DNA of 37,135 bases from the NCBI GenBank assembly GCA_027859095.1, contig JAQIBN010000121.1:1-37135 (forward strand). Reading direction: 5' to 3'. The notes beneath the pieces were generated by a model. The model worked only from the letters and a program-made list of their open reading frames with translations. It was not told where the DNA came from and did not search any database. Each line of letters starts with the position of its first letter. Within the stretch, counting starts at the first letter, position 1. Below, one piece after another: positions 16,251 to 24,314 of the stretch. The translations under genes and the position numbers were made by a program. The stretch comes from Spirochaetia bacterium. Lineage in GTDB: Bacteria; Spirochaetota; Spirochaetia; B11-G9.

Positions 16251-17795
16251 ATGAAAAAATTACTAATTCTATTAGTAGTTCTTTTGACCGCGGTCACAGT
16301 TTTTGCTGGCGGTGCAAAAGAAACAGTTAATGAGAAAGTTCTTAGAGTAGGGGTTTCTGATAATCCCCGATTTCTGGATCCTACTGCAAACAGTGACAAC
16401 GTAATGGGGCGTGTTCTGAAGAATATTCATGAGACATTCATTGAACTTGCGGCAGATGGTACTATTATTCCAAGACTTGCAGAAAGTTGGAATCAGATTG
16501 ATGACAGAACAATTGAATTTACATTGAGAAAAGATGTTGTCTCACATGCCGGATTCCCTCTGGATGCAGATGACGTTATGGTATCTTTTGGAGAAGGAAG
16601 AACTGCCAGTCCGGGAGATCCTGGTTATGATACACTCAAACAGTATACTGGTCTCTTCGAAGTAGAAAAGATTGATAAGTACACTGTCAAATTTACAAAA
16701 GCTGAACCAGACGCTCTTCTTCTTCTCAGGTTTACATATGATACAACTTCTATTATGTGTGGAGATTCTTTCAAAGCCAGAAAGAGTTGGGAAGAATGGA
16801 TGGTTAAACCCGTTGGTTTTGGTTCCTACTATGTGGATGAGTACAGACCTGATGAGTATATGGTATTCAAAAAATTTGCTGACTATTATGGAAAAGAAGC
16901 TCCTCTTGATGAAATCAGATATATTGTAATTCCTGAGATGGCTCCCAGAATTATGGGTCTGCTTTCGGATGATTATGATATTATAACCGAAGTCTCTCCT
17001 GATCAGTTCAGCACAATTGAAAACAGGAAGGGTTTTGCTGTAAGTGGTGGACCCATAAATAATGTAAGGCTTATTATTTATGATGAAGTTGCTAGTCCTG
17101 TACTCAAAGATGCTCGAGTCAGGCTTGCTCTTAACTATTCAATAGACAGAGAATTAATAAATAATACAATTTTCAAGGGTTTATCAGAAATTCCAAATGG
17201 TGTTCAGATGAAAAATTTTGGTGAAATGTATATCGGTGAGTATAAGGCAGTTGGTTTTAACCCTGAAAAAGCAAAGCAGCTTCTAAAAGATGCAGGATAT
17301 AATGGTGAAGAGATCAGTTACAGATACATGGTCGATTATTATACCGGCGAAGTTGCAACAGCTCAGATTCTTCAGCAGATGTGGTCTGATGTTGGACTTA
17401 ATGTGAAGCTTGAACTCAAGGAAAACTGGGATCAGATTGAAACAGATGAAGCTGCAGAAGGCAGGGGAATCATAAACTGGTCAGCTACAGCAATTTTTGC
17501 TGATCCTCTTACCCAGATAGCAAGACTTTATGGTCCTGCAGGATTTTTTCAGGTTCATAACATGTGGAATAATGATGACATCAATGCACAGTTTGAGATC
17601 TTAAGTGGAACAGATCCTGTTGCAAGAAGAAAGGCTGCTAAACGTATGCTTGAAATCTCTGAAGATGAAGATCCTCCTGGAACATACCTGTACCTCCTTC
17701 CACAATTTTATGGAAGAAGCGAAAAGGTTACATGGGAACCATCAGGTTCACATTTTATGGATTTTAGAGCCGGAGCTGTAGAACTTAGTGATTAA
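16251..17795 (+). CDS. ABC transporter solute-binding protein, family 5 (peptide/Opp type)
   Basis: A 514-residue periplasmic binding protein. The signal peptide MKKLLILLVVLLTAVTVFA is probably cleaved after A19 (VFA-GG); there is no lipobox Cys, so it should be a free periplasmic protein. The mature part shows the family 5 pattern: LRVGVSDNPRFLDPTANSDN, IPRLAESWNQIDDRTIEFTLRKDV, and VRLALNYSIDRELI near residue 290. Relatives bind peptides, nickel, glycosides or opines, so the ligand is open. It is the partner of OppBCDF encoded from 18990 to 22805. A terminator hairpin directly after the gene should make its message more abundant than that of the downstream permease genes. Confidence 0.93.
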   Translation: MKKLLILLVVLLTAVTVFAGGAKETVNEKVLRVGVSDNPRFLDPTANSDNVMGRVLKNIHETFIELAADGTIIPRLAESWNQIDDRTIEFTLRKDVVSHAGFPLDADDVMVSFGEGRTASPGDPGYDTLKQYTGLFEVEKIDKYTVKFTKAEPDALLLLRFTYDTTSIMCGDSFKARKSWEEWMVKPVGFGSYYVDEYRPDEYMVFKKFADYYGKEAPLDEIRYIVIPEMAPRIMGLLSDDYDIITEVSPDQFSTIENRKGFAVSGGPINNVRLIIYDEVASPVLKDARVRLALNYSIDRELINNTIFKGLSEIPNGVQMKNFGEMYIGEYKAVGFNPEKAKQLLKDAGYNGEEISYRYMVDYYTGEVATAQILQQMWSDVGLNVKLELKENWDQIETDEAAEGRGIINWSATAIFADPLTQIARLYGPAGFFQVHNMWNNDDINAQFEILSGTDPVARRKAAKRMLEISEDEDPPGTYLYLLPQFYGRSEKVTWEPSGSHFMDFRAGAVELSD

Positions 17796-17808
17796 ATAAA
17801 ACTTTAAT

Positions 17809-17839
17809 GGGAGCTGTATTTATCAGCTCCCGAATTTTT
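17809..17839 (+). terminator. Terminator after the solute-binding protein gene
   Basis: GGGAGCTG (17809-17816) and CAGCTCCC (17824-17831) form a perfect eight-pair stem with a seven-base loop, followed by GAATTTTT. It lies between the binding-protein gene and the rest of the transport operon and probably allows partial read-through. Confidence 0.85.
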
Positions 17840-17960
17840 CTGTGTTTTTAGCATTAATTTGTTGGGCATAGATATAAAGAGCAGGTTGGTTATTCTGTAC
17901 GGGTAACGACTTCTTTGAAATTTTGAAAAATGATAATAATTAAATATTAGGTAGCGCATT

Positions 17961-18932
17961 ATGTCTAAAGAACAAAACGAAATCCGTAATAAGGCCAACT
18001 CTTCTTCCAGACCCAGATTTGCCGGTATCAAGACTTTTATGATGCTCCCTCACAGTCAGGATGTTCAGGGACTTGATTTTGCTGTTATGGGACTCCCGTT
18101 TGATACTGGCTCGACATACAGAATTGGAGCAAGATTTGGACCAGAAGCCGTTAGGAGTATTTCTGCACTCATAAAACCCTACAATGCTTATCATAAGATA
18201 AATATCTTTGACTATATCAAAGGAATTGACTACGGAGATCTCAATGTTCTTCCGGGATACATTATAGATACATATGAGGCTGTGGCAGAAGAGATGAGGC
18301 TGTTTATGGATAACGATGTTATTCCTGTTGTCATCGGGGGGGATCACTCCGTGACACTACCGGAACTTAGAGCCTTATATAAAAAACACGGGACTGTTGC
18401 ACTTGTCCATTTTGATGCCCATCTTGATACTGCAGATTCCTATTTTGGTAAAAAATACACTCATGGGACTCCTTTTAGTAGGGCCTGTGATGAGGGGCTT
18501 CTTATACCGGAAAAAACCATACAGATAGGAATGCGCGGAACATATTACGGTGAACATTCATTGAAAGAGTCCACTGATAGGGGATTTACGGTAATTCCTG
18601 CTGATGAGGCCTTTGATATGGGTCTTGACAATGTAATAAAAGTAATTCATGAGAAGGTTGGAACCAGTAAGGTTTTTGTTACCTTCGATATAGATGCCTG
18701 TGATCCCGCCTATGCCCCCGGTACGGGAACGATTATCCCCGGCGGATTTACTTCGAGAGAAGCCATAAAACTTGTCAGAGGACTTAGTGGACTTAATTTT
18801 ATCGGGTTTGATGTTGTCGAGGTCCTTCCTGACCTTGATCCATCTAAAATAACATCCTGCCTGGCTTCAAATATTGTATTTGAATTTCTATCACTTATTG
18901 CACTCATGAAAAAGAATTTATCAAGGGGTTAA
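17961..18932 (+). CDS. speB: Ureohydrolase, agmatinase family
   Basis: A 323-residue binuclear-manganese ureohydrolase that should remove urea from a guanidino compound. All six metal ligands are visible: H129 in GGDHS, D152/H154/D156 in HFDAHLD, and D243/D245 in FDIDACDPAYAPGTGT. Agmatine (to putrescine) is the default substrate, but guanidinobutyrate, guanidinopropionate and similar hydrolases share these motifs. The gene sits inside a transporter operon, between the binding protein and the two ATPase genes. This suggests that the imported compound, or a product made from it, carries a guanidino group. An AGGT about nine bases before the ATG is a weak ribosome site. Confidence 0.85.
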   Translation: MSKEQNEIRNKANSSSRPRFAGIKTFMMLPHSQDVQGLDFAVMGLPFDTGSTYRIGARFGPEAVRSISALIKPYNAYHKINIFDYIKGIDYGDLNVLPGYIIDTYEAVAEEMRLFMDNDVIPVVIGGDHSVTLPELRALYKKHGTVALVHFDAHLDTADSYFGKKYTHGTPFSRACDEGLLIPEKTIQIGMRGTYYGEHSLKESTDRGFTVIPADEAFDMGLDNVIKVIHEKVGTSKVFVTFDIDACDPAYAPGTGTIIPGGFTSREAIKLVRGLSGLNFIGFDVVEVLPDLDPSKITSCLASNIVFEFLSLIALMKKNLSRG

Positions 18933-18937
18933 CTAAT

Positions 18938-18979
18938 ATGAAGAAACTCCTTTCAATAATTGTTAAAATACTGGAATAG
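18938..18979 (+). CDS. Possible 13-residue coupling peptide before oppD
   Basis: ATG at 18938 begins the short frame MKKLLSIIVKILE, with AAGG GG-type purine upstream inside the end of the ureohydrolase gene. Its TAG stop at 18977-18979 overlaps the AGGAGG that serves the TTG start of oppD. This geometry would let ribosomes ending here start oppD. It may instead be a degenerate signal-peptide remnant or chance. Confidence 0.35.
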   Translation: MKKLLSIIVKILE

Positions 18980-18989
18980 GAGGCATGTT

Positions 18990-19997
18990 TTGTCTACTGA
19001 TCAAAATGATGAACTACTGCTTGAAATAAAAAATCTATCTGTTGGTTTTAATGGATCTCATAAGGGAATGCCTGTTGTTCGGGGAATTAATCTGGAAGTC
19101 AGAACAGGTGAAATCCTGGGTATTGTCGGAGAATCAGGAAGCGGAAAAAGTGTAACCTGCTTTTCAATTATCAGACTTCTTGGTGAACGGGGCTGGACTG
19201 AAGGGGAAGTCCTGTTTGATGGAGAGAATTTACTCGAAAGTTCTGAAAATGAAATAGTATCAGTCAGGGGAAAAGAGATTGCAATGATATTTCAGGATGC
19301 TCAGAGCTCCCTTAATCCAGTACAGTCTGTAGGGAGACAGTTAGTGGAAGCCCTTGAGCTGAGAAAAGATCTGGCAAATAATAGTTCTGTGGATTACAAA
19401 AATGAAGCTGTCAAACTTTTAGGAGAGGTTGGGATTCCAGACCCGGAACGAAGGATGAAGGAGTTCCCTCATCAGCTTTCAGGGGGGCAGAATCAGAGAG
19501 TAATGATAGCAATCATGCTGGCCGGTAATCCCCGTTTACTTATTGCAGATGAACCAACAACAGCACTGGATGTTACTATACAAGCCCAGATATTAAGGCT
19601 TTTAAAAAAACTTCGAAAAGAAAGGAATATGACAATAATTCTTGTAACCCATGACCTTGGTGTAGTTGCAGAAACATGTGACAGGGCTGCTGTAATGTAC
19701 GGGGGCAGAATTATGGAATATGGACCTGTTGAAGAGGTCCTTGTCAGCCCCAGGCATCCATATACATTCGGACTACTTTCTTCAAAACCACGAATAGATA
19801 AGAGAAGTGAAAAACTTTATACAATAGAAGGAGTTGTACCTTCTCCAGAAAAGCTCCCGAAGGGTTGTCCTTTTTCTGAAAGATGTCTGTATGTAGTTGG
19901 TAGTTGCAGAGATAATTCCCCTCCTTTGACCAATGAAGGTTCACGACATTATTTCTGTTTTAATCCCATAGAGGAGGGTACGATTTGGACACAGTAA
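18990..19997 (+). CDS. oppD: Peptide-type ABC transporter ATP-binding protein OppD/DppD
   Basis: A 335-residue ATPase with Walker A GESGSGKS, Q-loop FQDAQSSLNP, signature LSGGQNQR, Walker B LLIADEPTTALD, switch His in VTHDLG, and the Cys-rich Opp/Dpp tail (GCPFSERC...C..HYFCFN). It powers import across the inner membrane with OppF. I choose the TTG at 18990 because a perfect AGGAGG lies six bases upstream. The frame is open back to 18960, but the added residues contain the ribosome site itself. The 3' end overlaps oppF by 13 bases. Confidence 0.93.
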   Translation: MSTDQNDELLLEIKNLSVGFNGSHKGMPVVRGINLEVRTGEILGIVGESGSGKSVTCFSIIRLLGERGWTEGEVLFDGENLLESSENEIVSVRGKEIAMIFQDAQSSLNPVQSVGRQLVEALELRKDLANNSSVDYKNEAVKLLGEVGIPDPERRMKEFPHQLSGGQNQRVMIAIMLAGNPRLLIADEPTTALDVTIQAQILRLLKKLRKERNMTIILVTHDLGVVAETCDRAAVMYGGRIMEYGPVEEVLVSPRHPYTFGLLSSKPRIDKRSEKLYTIEGVVPSPEKLPKGCPFSERCLYVVGSCRDNSPPLTNEGSRHYFCFNPIEEGTIWTQ

Positions 19998-20995
19998 TTG
20001 ACATTAAAACTGAGGAAATGCTGAAGGTTGAAAACCTTACAAAAAAGTTTCTAATTAAGAAACAAAAAATGCCATGGCAAAAGAAAAAATATGTTCATGT
20101 TCTAAATGGCATAAACTTCACTATAAACGAAGGTGAGGCCTTTGGTCTTGTAGGTGAATCTGGATGTGGAAAGTCTACGACTGCAAAAGTTATTATGGAT
20201 ATTTACTCCCCTACAACAGGTTCAATAAAATACAATTCTACTGAACTTACCGGTTTGAAAGGTAAGGAGAAAAAGGCTATTAGAAAGGATATTCAGTATG
20301 TGTTCCAGGATCCCATGGGTGCACTTAATCCAAGAATAGCTGTAATTGAGCAAATTTATGAGCCCCTGATTATCCATTACGGAAGAAAGGGTCATAAAGA
20401 ATACTACAAAAAGGCAGTAGACCTCCTTGAATCTGTTGGTATGAAAGAGGCCCATGGGAAGATGTACCCCCACCAACTTTCAGGCGGTCAGCGCCAGAGG
20501 GTAGTTCTTGCAAGAGCTATGATACTGGAGCCGGAAATGCTTATCTGTGACGAACCTATATCAGCACTGGATGTTTCCATACAAGCACAGGTTGTAAACC
20601 TTCTCATGAAAATCAGAGAAGAAAAAGGTATAACACTGCTGTTTATAAGTCATGATCTTTCAATGGTGAGGCACCTCTGTGACCGGACTGTAGTTATGTA
20701 TATGGGCAATATTGTTGAGTTTGCCGATAGAGAAACTCTTTTCAACAACCCTCTTCACCCCTATACAAAATCCTTGATAAATGCAATTCCCATTCCTGAT
20801 CCGCGGATTAAGAGAGAGGAAACCATACTTGAAGGAGAGATCCCCAGTCTCCTTCATCCACCATCGGGCTGCAGGTTTCATCCCAGATGTCCTATTGCAA
20901 TGCCGGAGTGTTCCATAAGAGAACCTGAGCTGAAAATACTGCCTGATGGAAGACAGGCTGCGTGCCTTGCTCTGGAAGAAGGAGTTAAATCATGA
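19985..20995 (+). CDS. oppF: Peptide-type ABC transporter ATP-binding protein OppF/DppF
   Basis: A 336-residue ATPase with Walker A GESGCGKST, Q-loop FQDPMGALNPR, signature LSGGQRQR, Walker B LLICDEP-type sequence (MLICDEPISALD), switch LFISHDLS, and the Cys tail GCRFHPRCPIAMPEC. It pairs with OppD. Like oppD it starts with TTG; AGGAGGG lies seven bases before it, inside the oppD 3' end. An ATG eleven codons further in is a weaker alternative. Its stop overlaps the oppB start as ATGA. Confidence 0.93.
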   Translation: MDTVIDIKTEEMLKVENLTKKFLIKKQKMPWQKKKYVHVLNGINFTINEGEAFGLVGESGCGKSTTAKVIMDIYSPTTGSIKYNSTELTGLKGKEKKAIRKDIQYVFQDPMGALNPRIAVIEQIYEPLIIHYGRKGHKEYYKKAVDLLESVGMKEAHGKMYPHQLSGGQRQRVVLARAMILEPEMLICDEPISALDVSIQAQVVNLLMKIREEKGITLLFISHDLSMVRHLCDRTVVMYMGNIVEFADRETLFNNPLHPYTKSLINAIPIPDPRIKREETILEGEIPSLLHPPSGCRFHPRCPIAMPECSIREPELKILPDGRQAACLALEEGVKS

Positions 20996-21924
20996 ATAGT
21001 GCTTATATAATCAGGAAAGTGCTTCGGGCAATACTGACGGTCTGGATGGTAACAACCTTTGTATTTCTTATTCTAAGACTTTCAGGTGATCCTACGGTCT
21101 CCGTACTTGGCCTCGAAGCAAGTCCGGAAGCAGTGGAAGCTTTTCGTGCTAAATGGGGTCTGGATAAACCTATAAGTGTTCAGTATTTTGACTTTATTTC
21201 AAACGCAATTAAAGGCGATCTGGGTCCTTCTATTCTTGAAGGAAGAAGCGCCCTCAAAGCGGTTCTTTCCAGACTTCCCAATACCCTTATTTTAATGGTG
21301 ATTACGACATCTCTGACTTTCATAGTAGGAATCTCATTAGGTTTGCTTGCATCACTTTATCATAACACCAATAAGGATCGTTTTATAATGGTGATTGCAG
21401 TCGCGGGCTACAGTATGCCTACCTTTGTTGTAGGGATACTTTTAGTGCTTCTCTTTTCCGTAAAACTGGGTTGGCTCCCTTCCGGAGGAAGTGGAACATG
21501 GGCGCATTTTATTCTGCCAGTACTTACAATGACACTTGTTGAATCTGCAGTCTTTGCCCGTTTTACCCGTTCTGCAATGCTTGAAGTTTTGTATCAGCCC
21601 TATATTAAGACTGCTCTGGCTAAGGGACTTTCATGGTGGCAGATCGTAAGACGCCATGCTCTTCCTAATGCTTCAATACCGATAGTAACTATTATGGGCT
21701 TCTGGATAGGTCTTATTATTGCGGGTGCGGTAATTACAGAGTCGATTTTTGGTTGGCCCGGAATTGGAAGGTTACTGGTCTATTCAGTGAAACACAGGGA
21801 TTATAATGTGGTACAGGTCATCGTGATGTTTATTAGTTGCTCCATGATTTTTACAAACCTTATGGTGGATATCCTCTATGGATTTCTTGACCCAAGGGTG
21901 AGTATCGAGAGAGGAGAAGAATAG
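20992..21924 (+). CDS. oppB: Peptide-type ABC transporter permease OppB/DppB
   Basis: A 310-residue inner-membrane permease starting with the usual first helix (IIRKVLRAILTVWMVTTFVFLILRL) and followed by five more hydrophobic segments. The EAA-type coupling loop YIKTALAKGLSWWQIVRRHALPNA lies near residue 205. A four-base ATGA overlap couples it to oppF. It forms the pore with OppC. Confidence 0.94.
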   Translation: MNSAYIIRKVLRAILTVWMVTTFVFLILRLSGDPTVSVLGLEASPEAVEAFRAKWGLDKPISVQYFDFISNAIKGDLGPSILEGRSALKAVLSRLPNTLILMVITTSLTFIVGISLGLLASLYHNTNKDRFIMVIAVAGYSMPTFVVGILLVLLFSVKLGWLPSGGSGTWAHFILPVLTMTLVESAVFARFTRSAMLEVLYQPYIKTALAKGLSWWQIVRRHALPNASIPIVTIMGFWIGLIIAGAVITESIFGWPGIGRLLVYSVKHRDYNVVQVIVMFISCSMIFTNLMVDILYGFLDPRVSIERGEE

Positions 21925-21926
21925 GT

Positions 21927-22805
21927 ATGTACAACAATAAAACTAATGGAAATAGAATTATGGTAACCCAAAAAAGGATACAAGGGAATACTCTGCTTGT
22001 CCTTTTTGCAGCAATATGGATTGTTGCAATGCTTATCATTGGAACACTGGCTCCGGTTATAGCTCCATATGATTATCAGCAGATAAATCTTAACTCAAGG
22101 CTTATCCCTCCGGTCTGGATGGAGGGTGGTGATTCCAGTTATTTTTTCGGCACAGATGATCTGGGCAGAGATATACTAAGCAGACTTTTTTATTCGATTA
22201 GACTAAGCCTGCTTGTAGCAATTCTTGGAACAGTTATATGTGCAGTTCTTGGTACGACTTTGGGATTCATAGCATCCCACTTCAGGGGAGTGGTTGATGA
22301 CTTTATTATGATGCTTGTAGACTTTCAGGCAAGTCTCCCTTTTATGATACTGGCACTTGCTGTAATTGCTTTTTTTGAGAACAGTATGATACTTTTTATA
22401 GGAATAATGGGGATATATGGCTGGGAAAGGTATGCAAGATTTGCCCGGGGGCTTGCTCTGTCCGCTGAGGAACAGGGATATGCAGTAGCTGTAAGAACAT
22501 TCGGAGCATCTCCTGTCCGTATTTACCTTCGTCACATTCTGCCGAATGTCGGGAATACACTGCTGGTAAATATGACAATGAACTTTCCGAAGGTCATAAT
22601 GATGGAAACCTCTTTGAGTTTTCTTGGACTCGGAATTCAGCCCCCAAATACGAGTCTTGGGAATATGGTCGGCTTCGGCAGGGATTATATTCTGGCGGCA
22701 TGGTGGATGGCGATAATTCCTGCAATTACAATATTTGTAACAACACTTTCAATGAGCATTGTAGGAGACTGGGTTAGGGATAAACTGGATCCTGCCCTGA
22801 AATAA
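21927..22805 (+). CDS. oppC: Peptide-type ABC transporter permease OppC/DppC
   Basis: A 292-residue permease with the OppC N-terminal domain (LAPVIAPYDYQQINLNSRL, then FFGTDDLGRDILSRLFYSIRLSL), six predicted membrane helices and the coupling loop GYAVAVRTFGASPVRIYLRHILPN. The first ATG, two bases after oppB, follows GGAGAAGAATAGGT. An ATG twelve codons in is also possible, because the first residues are polar and poorly conserved in the family. Confidence 0.93.
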   Translation: MYNNKTNGNRIMVTQKRIQGNTLLVLFAAIWIVAMLIIGTLAPVIAPYDYQQINLNSRLIPPVWMEGGDSSYFFGTDDLGRDILSRLFYSIRLSLLVAILGTVICAVLGTTLGFIASHFRGVVDDFIMMLVDFQASLPFMILALAVIAFFENSMILFIGIMGIYGWERYARFARGLALSAEEQGYAVAVRTFGASPVRIYLRHILPNVGNTLLVNMTMNFPKVIMMETSLSFLGLGIQPPNTSLGNMVGFGRDYILAAWWMAIIPAITIFVTTLSMSIVGDWVRDKLDPALK

Positions 22806-22808
22806 ATT

Positions 22809-24260
22809 ATGAAGATGATATTTAAAGCAGAGGGTTTTGTGAATACCGATAACCCAACACATTATGTTTCTGAACACTTTTTTAATCTTGAAAAAAGTAT
22901 TACATCCATGAACTTTGAATTCTTTGGGAACGGAAAGGAGCTTGTCTTTCATGTGAAGGATCCTTCAGGACTGCTGAGAATACAGCATCTTAGTTCATCA
23001 GTCCCGTCATTTGTAATACTTCATGTAGATGAAGAAAAATCGGGGACAGGAACTTATTTCGGGAAAATAGATAAGGGCCAATGGCAGATAACTGCATTCA
23101 GTTATGCTCCCCGTTATACCAGGATGTGGGGAGAGGTTCCTTTTAATGTAAAAGTTTTTGAAGGGATGGATGATAATATTATCTCAGGGGATACTGTAAG
23201 CTGGATAGACAGGGATGAGTATTCCAAAGGTAATATTTTTCTGAAGGATTTTGAATCTGAAAATATTGAACTATCTGTTGAAAAATGGCTTAAAGGGGAC
23301 TTTCATGCTCATACAACCCTGTCGGATGGTAATTCAAGCCCATCAAAACTTATCGATGAGGGGGTTGCCAGGAATCTGGATTTCTTTTTTATTACAGAGC
23401 ACAATATCCTGACCCCGGGATTTCCTGAAAGGGAGGGAATAATTGTGTTCCCCTCTTTTGAAACTACAACCATAAAAGGCCATTTCAATGCTATTGGTCT
23501 AAGATATATGCCTGAATGGCTGCTCTCAAAGGGGCCGAGTCCCTCATGGAAAGATCTTGAGAATCTTATTAAAGATTTCAGGGCCAAAGGGGTACTGATC
23601 TCAATAAATCACCCTTTTTCTGTTCCATGGCAGTGGCAGTATAATGATTTACCGCTTTCCTTTATTGATTCTATTGAAATAATAACCAATCCCTATGATG
23701 AGAATCTGGGAGATGCAAATGAAAAAGCTTTTTCGTTTATAGATTTGCTCTGGAATAACGGTTACAGGATAACAGGGCTTGGAGGAAGTGATACCCACAC
23801 AGGATCTACGTCACAGCTTGGCCAACCTGTAACAGAGGTTTTTGCGAATATTGATTCTCTCTCTTCAATGCTTGAAGGGATCAGAAACCATTGTACAAAG
23901 ATCTTTGTAGATCTTGAATGTGATTTTGAATATAGGGTAGATGGGAAAATGCTGCTTCCCGGAACTGATATTGGGCATTCCGGCAATGTAAATATTGAAT
24001 TCGCTTTGAGTCTTGAAGATGATTCCGAGGCAGTTAATTTGAGGGTTATAGAAAATGGTATTCCTGTTGATGAAAAAAAGGCTTTCCCGGGAGAAAAAAC
24101 TCAAATTCACAGAGTATGGAAAAATGACTCAGACTGGATAAGATGTGAAATAAGAGATAACCAGAATCGGATAAGGGGGTATATAAATCCTCTTCATCGA
24201 GGAGAAAAAGAGGGTTTAATCAAAACTTGGGGCAGTGCCCTTGAAACTCTGGGATATTAA
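22809..24260 (+). CDS. PHP-domain metallohydrolase, CehA/McbA-like
   Basis: A 483-residue protein whose first 155 residues form a beta-rich extension of unknown role, followed by a PHP domain: GDFHAHTTLSDG (H166, H168), FFITEHN (E197, H198), INHPFS (H268) and GGSDTHTG (D328, H330). These are metal ligands of the polymerase-and-histidinol-phosphatase fold; the CehA/McbA branch includes carbamate and ester hydrolases, others are phosphoesterases. No signal peptide is seen, so it works in the cytosol. It starts three bases after oppC and is surely cotranscribed. It is a likely first or second enzymatic step on the imported compound, but substrate and bond type are unknown. Confidence 0.85.
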   Translation: MKMIFKAEGFVNTDNPTHYVSEHFFNLEKSITSMNFEFFGNGKELVFHVKDPSGLLRIQHLSSSVPSFVILHVDEEKSGTGTYFGKIDKGQWQITAFSYAPRYTRMWGEVPFNVKVFEGMDDNIISGDTVSWIDRDEYSKGNIFLKDFESENIELSVEKWLKGDFHAHTTLSDGNSSPSKLIDEGVARNLDFFFITEHNILTPGFPEREGIIVFPSFETTTIKGHFNAIGLRYMPEWLLSKGPSPSWKDLENLIKDFRAKGVLISINHPFSVPWQWQYNDLPLSFIDSIEIITNPYDENLGDANEKAFSFIDLLWNNGYRITGLGGSDTHTGSTSQLGQPVTEVFANIDSLSSMLEGIRNHCTKIFVDLECDFEYRVDGKMLLPGTDIGHSGNVNIEFALSLEDDSEAVNLRVIENGIPVDEKKAFPGEKTQIHRVWKNDSDWIRCEIRDNQNRIRGYINPLHRGEKEGLIKTWGSALETLGY

Positions 24261-24314
24261 ATACATAAGGATTTAATTTCAGTGATATTTAAAGTGATTG
24301 GGAGTGTGATTAAC

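Noticed and set aside
18960-18989. Earlier TTG start for oppD
   Set aside because: The added residues are encoded by the AGGAGG region itself and are not family-like; the TTG at 18990 has perfect spacing.
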